From Amoebidium appalachense (lineage: Eukaryota; Ichthyosporea), in the NCBI GenBank assembly GCA_963693365.1, contig CAVNZM010000011.1, forward strand, positions 186,001 to 250,000: a stretch of DNA of 64,000 bases, given 5' to 3'. Shown here one piece after another: positions 58,865 through 64,000 of the stretch; position 1 is the stretch's first letter, and the number at the start of each line of letters is the position of its first letter. The notes under the pieces were generated by a model, which saw only the letters and a program-made list of their open reading frames with translations, was not told the origin of the DNA and did not search any database. The translations under genes and the position numbers were made by a program.

Positions 58865-59473
58865 ATGATGCCCTCGCGAGGCACAAAGCGAAGGCGGGTG
58901 GGCACTGCACAGTTGTTGGCCTGTGCTTTGGCCCTTGCACACACGATACATGCAAACGGCCTGGCAGAGGAGGGTATGCCAGGCATCGAGCTTGCTGGGA
59001 AGGTGAGTGTGCCACACAGGGTGGTAGTGGGGCATTTGTGTATGTTGACTGGGACCACTCTTGCGTGCCGCTAGTTCAACTGTTGCTCGCTTCCAAAGGG
59101 AGGACCCGGTTTAATTTGGGAACATTCTCGAAATATTCAGTGCATTCGGTGTGCATGTGCATGTCTAGTTCGTTTGCTTGTGAGTGCCCTCATGCTTATC
59201 TACATTTCTGCGCATGTCCGTGTACTTGCACATGCCATACGAGGGAATGGCCTCTTTCACCTACGTATGCACAAACGATGTGGGTGTGCTTGTTGTCGCC
59301 GATTCGCAGTGCATGTCAATGCACCGGTGTGCGCCATGTTTTGTAATTTCATGTGAATTCACTTTCATTTCTCTATTTTTTTCTGTACGGGTACACGTAT
59401 TTATACATATCATGTGTCCGCGCGCGCGCGTCGCATGCGCGCACGCACGCACACATGTGTGCACGTACCAGCA

Positions 59474-59568
<95 letters not shown>

Positions 59569-60731
59569 ACGTTGTCTACATCATCGGATGCTGGCATAAG
59601 CTAACTTCGTGAATGCGCAATCAGACCTTGCCAGTTTTTCTGTGTATGGGATTTAGTCCGTATGCATGACCGATGAATGATGGTTATGGGTGCCTCCTGC
59701 TGCAATATCAACAGCTAAAGGTCATAATATCCGTGCCATCAGTCTGTTTGCTTGTTTTTGCTCTCCCTTTGTCCTATTACAGAGCCCGTCCTCGCTGCTG
59801 CTCTTGATTGAAATGGGCGCCCTGTAAATGGGCGGTGCATGGGCCCCCACCATGCTTTCTTTGCAATGTATTATGCCTAGTGGCCGTGTGCCAGCCCCGA
59901 TGTAGGAGACAGTGATTCCTGGTGGCTGCATGATGCATTATATGGTGGGTGGGCAAAGTGCCCCCAACATACACGTACAGGCACTGTGGTCCTGTGCCCT
60001 AGTATGATTAGTGATGTTATGGGCTTTTGTTTGCCCTAATATGGTTTGGTTGTATGCTTGTGTTTGGCCTACCATGGTGTGGTTATGTGCTTATATTTGC
60101 CCTAATATGGTGGTGTTAAATACTTCTGTTTGCTCCACTATGGTGTGGTTTGTGCTTGTATTTGCCTTAACACGGTGTGGTTTGCGCTTGTATTTGCCCT
60201 AATATGATCTTTGCCTACTATGGTGTTTGCCCTAATGTGGTGTTTGCCCTAATATGGTGTGGCTGGGTGCTGCATAGGCGGCAAGGTCGTCTGTGTCCAG
60301 AATACAGAGAGAGGTCGCGATGGCATCTGATTGGCTAGCAGCATCCAATCAAACTGGCTTCTATGAGCCCGCTGCGTTTCAGAATGCCGCTAAGGTGTGT
60401 CCCCTCCCCCCCCCCCCCTCCTCCTCCTCCCCCACCCCCCCAAATGCAATATCTGCGCGTGCTGTTCTTTTCTAAAGCATTACCCCCCCCCCCCCCCCCC
60501 CCCAAAAGAAAAAAAAAAAAAAAAAAAAAAAAAAGGAGAAGAAGAAGAAGAAAGAAAAGAAAGAAAGAAAGAAAAAAGAAAAGAAAACAAAAGAAGAATG
60601 GACCAAAAGAACGAACAGCACAACCGAGTGATAATAAATGCAAGTAACAACAAAGTGCGACAAAAACCAACCCAAAAACGAAGTACTGGAGCCAAATGAA
60701 TATGTCTTTATCTGAGCTGAATGCTTGTAGC

Positions 60732-60763
<32 letters not shown>

Positions 60764-63700
60764 CCCTTCTTCCTCCTAGGTCTCTGTACCCCCCCACCCC
60801 CCTCCCCCCTCCTGCCCCCAAACCAATTAACCAACCGGGAAAAGAAGAAGTGGGGAGACCTAGGGAGGGAGAAGAGACAGCCCCGGCGGGGGGGGGGGGG
60901 GGGGGGGGGGGGAGGGGGGGGGGGGGGAGATGAGGAAGTGAGAGCAAGGGGGGGGGGGGGGGGGGGGAGGGGGGGGGATGGGGAGGGATTGAGTGAGAGA
61001 GGGACTGAGAGTACGTGAGGAGTAGGAAATGAAGAGAAGAGACAGGAAAACGGTATAAACGAAGAAAAGTAGAGGGAAACAACAAGCGCAAAAGTTCTCT
61101 TACCATCCCCCCCTCCCCCCCCCCCCCCCCCCCCCTTCCCTCCCTCCCCCTTCCCCCTCCCTCCCCCCCCCCCCCCCCCCCCCCCTCCCCCCTCCCCGAG
61201 ATAATAGACTCCACCTATGTTTGAAAATCTACTTGGGAGTTCTTTGGTGTCAGTTCTGAAACTCCTTTCTCTCTACCGCATTATAAACCAAAAAAAGAAG
61301 CAAAGACATCCCTAATTTGGAAAGTGGTCAACCCAGGTGAATGCTGCTTTTGTTCTTGAGGTGATTGGCTAATATAGAGGTAGTACAAACAGGAGTTCTT
61401 GTGGTACCAATGACAATATATAACAAAACCATAGTTCCGTGAGCACAAAAATATCAACACGATGGCATAACACACAAAAGCATGTGACATTTTGCAGGCC
61501 CCATACGCCCACGTCAATTATGACAGACATAGAAGCACAAAAATAATCTGGGTGTCACACGCATATAAGCACAACAGATCGGACCAGAAAACAGTTTATA
61601 CACAGGTTGACACCACGGTGTAACAGGTACATAAACTACACCCTACGACGCACTGCAGGCATGTAGACCACACCATGATCCATATTGAATCCTGTCAGCA
61701 ACGGATCATCACCACCCAATGCACCCACCCAACACCACACCCCCTTGTACTCACTGTGCTTTTGCTCTCAGACGTGCTTCATGCCCCGCAAGCTGATCAC
61801 CCTAGACACCACCCACGGGACCCAATGGTTGGCCACAAATCTGCCACTGTGCCACTCCAACGCCTGCAAGCTAGGGCAGTGCACCAGCCCATACACAGCA
61901 AAGATGGTGAATAGCGAGGGCAACCTGGGGGGCCACTTTAACCCCCAGCATGATAGTGGGGACGGCCAAAAGCGCATCGACATGTGGCCCGGCAGCCAGG
62001 TCGACGGGGGGTCTTTGGACTGCGACTGTAATTTCGTAGCTCGGGGGGAGGTGGGGGCACAGGAGGTGCGCAGTGAGGGGTGTGAGGGGGGGCAGAGCAA
62101 CTGGGGGATGGCTGCGGCCAGTGACGGATTCTACCAACCAGACTCCTTCAAGCGCGCAGTACAGGTGCTGACCGAACAGCCCCCCCCCCCCCCCCCCCCC
62201 CCAAACACACACACAAAAACACTCCCCTCCCCCCCCCCCCCCAAACACACACGCAAAAACACTCCCCTCCCCCTCCCCCCCCCCCCCCCCCCCCCCCCCA
62301 AACACACACACAAACGCACTCCCCTCCCCCCCCCCCCCCCCCCAACACACACACAAAAGCACTCCCCTCCCCCTCCCCCCCCCCCCCCCTCAGACACACA
62401 CACACAGAAGCACTGCCCTCCCTCCCCCCTCCCCCCCCCCCCCCCCCCCCCCCCACACACACACACAGACACGCATTCACAAGGACACAGAAACACATCC
62501 CCCCGCTCTCCCAAAGATAAAAAGAAAATGAAAGAAAAGAGGAGGGTGGGAGGTGTGTTTTTGGGTGGGGGGGGGGGGGGGGGGATACTTTAGAGTGCCT
62601 ATAGAAGAGGCGGTCAGATAGAGGCACCCAATGTGCACCAGAAAGGAGACAGAAAGAAATGATAGCCTAAGCTCATTGAGCCCGCCACACAACCACCATG
62701 GGTAAGCATGAATTCGCTTACTCAGCTATACAGAGCCAATCAGCAAACGTTACGTCATTTTTAACCAAATATGTTTATTCGAGAAATCAAGATAGTGATC
62801 TGATTGGTGTTGCCGTGAAGTTTGGAGCTGGAGTTTCGGGTCGAATCGGTTTCACTTAGTAGGAAACTTTTTCCTTCTGGCAGCCTGAGTTTTGCAAATC
62901 GCAGGCTTTTATTTGAATAATATGAGTAATCGGCAGAGACTTTGTTCACCCTTGAAAGCCGCGTGTACAGGAATGCTACACTAATAGCGCGAAGGTCGAT
63001 TCGCGAAGACTTAGGCGGATTCAGTCGGATGCACCTCTCTATAAATTCTCAAAATTCCAGAGGCTCAACGCACTTTTTAGCCCGACCCGAAATTGGCGAT
63101 CGAAACGAAAATTACGTAATTTTGCCTAAACCAATCAGGAAGTCAATAACGTCAAAAATAGACAAATTTGGCTACTTTGGAATTTCTATTAATTCAATCG
63201 GGTCACACCAATCAGAATCTGCGTACAGCAAGCGAATTCATGCTCCATGGGTATGTATCTGCATCCACACACCATCCATACCACATGCCCTCGCTGATCC
63301 CCCCCCCCACCCCCACCCGTCCCCCTCCTCCCCCCTTCCCCGCCACGAGAATTCTGACGGCTCCCCCTGCTGTGCACCTCCGAGCCTCCGAAATCCCCTC
63401 CCCCCATTCCCCCCCCCCTCCGCCCCCACCACCACCACCAACACCCTTTTCACCTTCGTCTCGACCAGCGCTTCTGAGTCGAGTTGTTGGTAATTAATGA
63501 AACTAACTATTAGTCCCCCCCCCCCCCCCCCCCCCCCCTCCTCTCTCCCTTCTGTGCACTGCAGCGATGCTACCAGCCACTATTCCTTGTCAAGACATCA
63601 TCAACAACGGGTGCACTGTGTGGCCACCGCCTGCCCATCTGCCAGGGTGGGGGCTGTGATGGGGGCCCATGTGGCCGGGGCTACACCCCCCACCTCATAG

Positions 63701-64000
63701 ATGCCACTGGTAACCCCGGGGACCGCTTCAACAGCAGCAACCAGATGCCTAACCGTGCAGATATGTGGCCCGGCAACGAAATACCGGGGGGGTTTCTGGA
63801 CTGCGCCTGCCGGTGGAAGGCCTTCGACCCTCTAATTGGCCCCCGGGTGCAGATTGTGGCCAGCATACGGGTCGAGCCAATGGACTCGCTGGTGGCCGGC
63901 CCGATAGCTAATGCCACGGTGCTGCTGTACGGCCAGAACAAGACTGAGCCCTTGGCCCGGGGCCTGACAGGTCCTGACGGGCAGTATGACTTTGGCAAGG
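58865..64000 (+). CDS. Secreted cysteine-rich multidomain protein, partial
   Basis: Exons 58865-59002, 60278-60394, 61772-62164 and 63565-64000 (open at the edge) join in phase 0. Exon 1 encodes a basic N-terminus and a hydrophobic signal peptide (TAQLLACALALAHTIHA). Exons 3 and 4 each hold one copy of a Cys-rich domain with a C-x(5)-C-x(3)-C pattern and a shared (I/A)DMWPG then GGxLDCxC signature. A short linker ending GFYxPxxFxxA precedes each copy (ends of exons 2 and 3). Exon 4 continues into a beta-rich segment ending LTGPDGQYDFGK, like SdrD-B or carboxypeptidase-regulatory-like domains. The product is probably extracellular or at the cell surface. I do not recognise the Cys-rich domain family. 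An intermediate exon in the 1.27-kb first intron cannot be excluded. Confidence 0.65.
59475..59570. repeat. TG/TGCG array
   Basis: TG repeats with a central GTGC block, in the first intron of the secreted-protein gene. Confidence 0.9.
60010..60262. repeat. ~35-bp intronic minisatellite
   Basis: About seven degenerate units contain TTTGCCCTAATATGGTGTGG and end just before the acceptor of exon 60278-60394. Confidence 0.85.
60404..61198. repeat. C-A composite, C- and G-runs
   Basis: C-runs at 60404-60440, C20 then about 28 A with GAA repeats at 60484-60560, C-runs at 60731-60762, G-runs at 60889-60975, and C-runs at 61110-61195. In the intron before exon 61772-62164. The unique patch 61200-61770 holds nothing recognised. 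Confidence 0.9.
62180..62585. repeat. Tandem C-run/ACACAC-AAAA-CACTCCCCTCC units
   Basis: Five or six units of about 50-60 bp each consist of a C-run, a short AC array, AAAAGCACTCCCCTCC-type sequence, then the next C-run. They start 16 bp after the donor of exon 61772-62164. A G-run follows at 62569-62584. The rest of the intron (62590-63564) is unique with C-runs near 63301 and 63514. Confidence 0.9.

Noticed and set aside
1-64000. tRNA, rRNA or telomeric repeat arrays
   Set aside because: Looked for cloverleaf box sequences, rRNA-like conserved blocks and TTAGGG-type arrays; none was convincing by eye.

Overview
This 64-kb window comes from the nuclear genome of an intron-rich eukaryote. 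Spliced genes with conserved GT-AG (and a few GC-AG) junctions, eukaryote-type transposons and very heavy simple-sequence content all point that way. It is probably a unicellular species. One gene has the fungal/opisthokont Spt23/Mga2-type core plus an IPT/TIG domain, so an opisthokont protist or early fungus is my best but low-confidence guess. Most long open frames here are translations of (CA)n, (GA)n or C/G tracts, not genes. I rebuilt real genes by finding conserved exon segments whose splice phases agree from exon to exon.

Layout. 1-2.5 kb: nothing recognised. 3.35-4.49 kb: three small phase-0 exons of an acidic protein (+). 4.97-6.83 kb: Penelope-like reverse transcriptase with one frameshift (+). 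6.8-9.4 kb: C/T tracts and unassigned DNA. 9.86-14.43 kb: coiled-coil, apparently tail-anchored protein (+). 14.5-19.3 kb: duplicated 113-bp element, TG arrays, a possible degraded element gene (-) and a minisatellite. 19.35-24.93 kb: TPR-like protein (-) whose introns carry tandem arrays of copied splice sites. 25.2-26.9 kb: large fold-back element. 27.07-33.78 kb: PLP-dependent ODC/DAPDC-like decarboxylase (+), seven exons. 35.16-37.35 kb: PH-domain protein (+). 39.36-47.54 kb: Spt23/Mga2-like regulator (-), eleven exons. 48.43-49.48 kb: hAT-like MITE. 49.75-50.8 kb: copies of a dispersed repeat. 51-52.6 kb: TG-rich DNA. 53.26-56.97 kb: DNA transposon with a THAP-DDE transposase and an EXO1/FEN1-like nuclease in convergent orientation. 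58.87 kb to the window end: secreted multidomain cysteine-rich protein (+, open at the right edge).

The host genes share no evident pathway (membrane tethering, TPR scaffold, amine/amino-acid decarboxylation, lipid-binding PH module, transcription, extracellular matrix or surface). The most striking signals are: the transposon pairing a THAP-DDE transposase with an XPG-family nuclease; splice-site sequences amplified with microsatellites; composite homopolymer/dinucleotide tracts with a strong strand polarity; and an excess of the CCAATCA heptamer in exons, introns and intergenic DNA.
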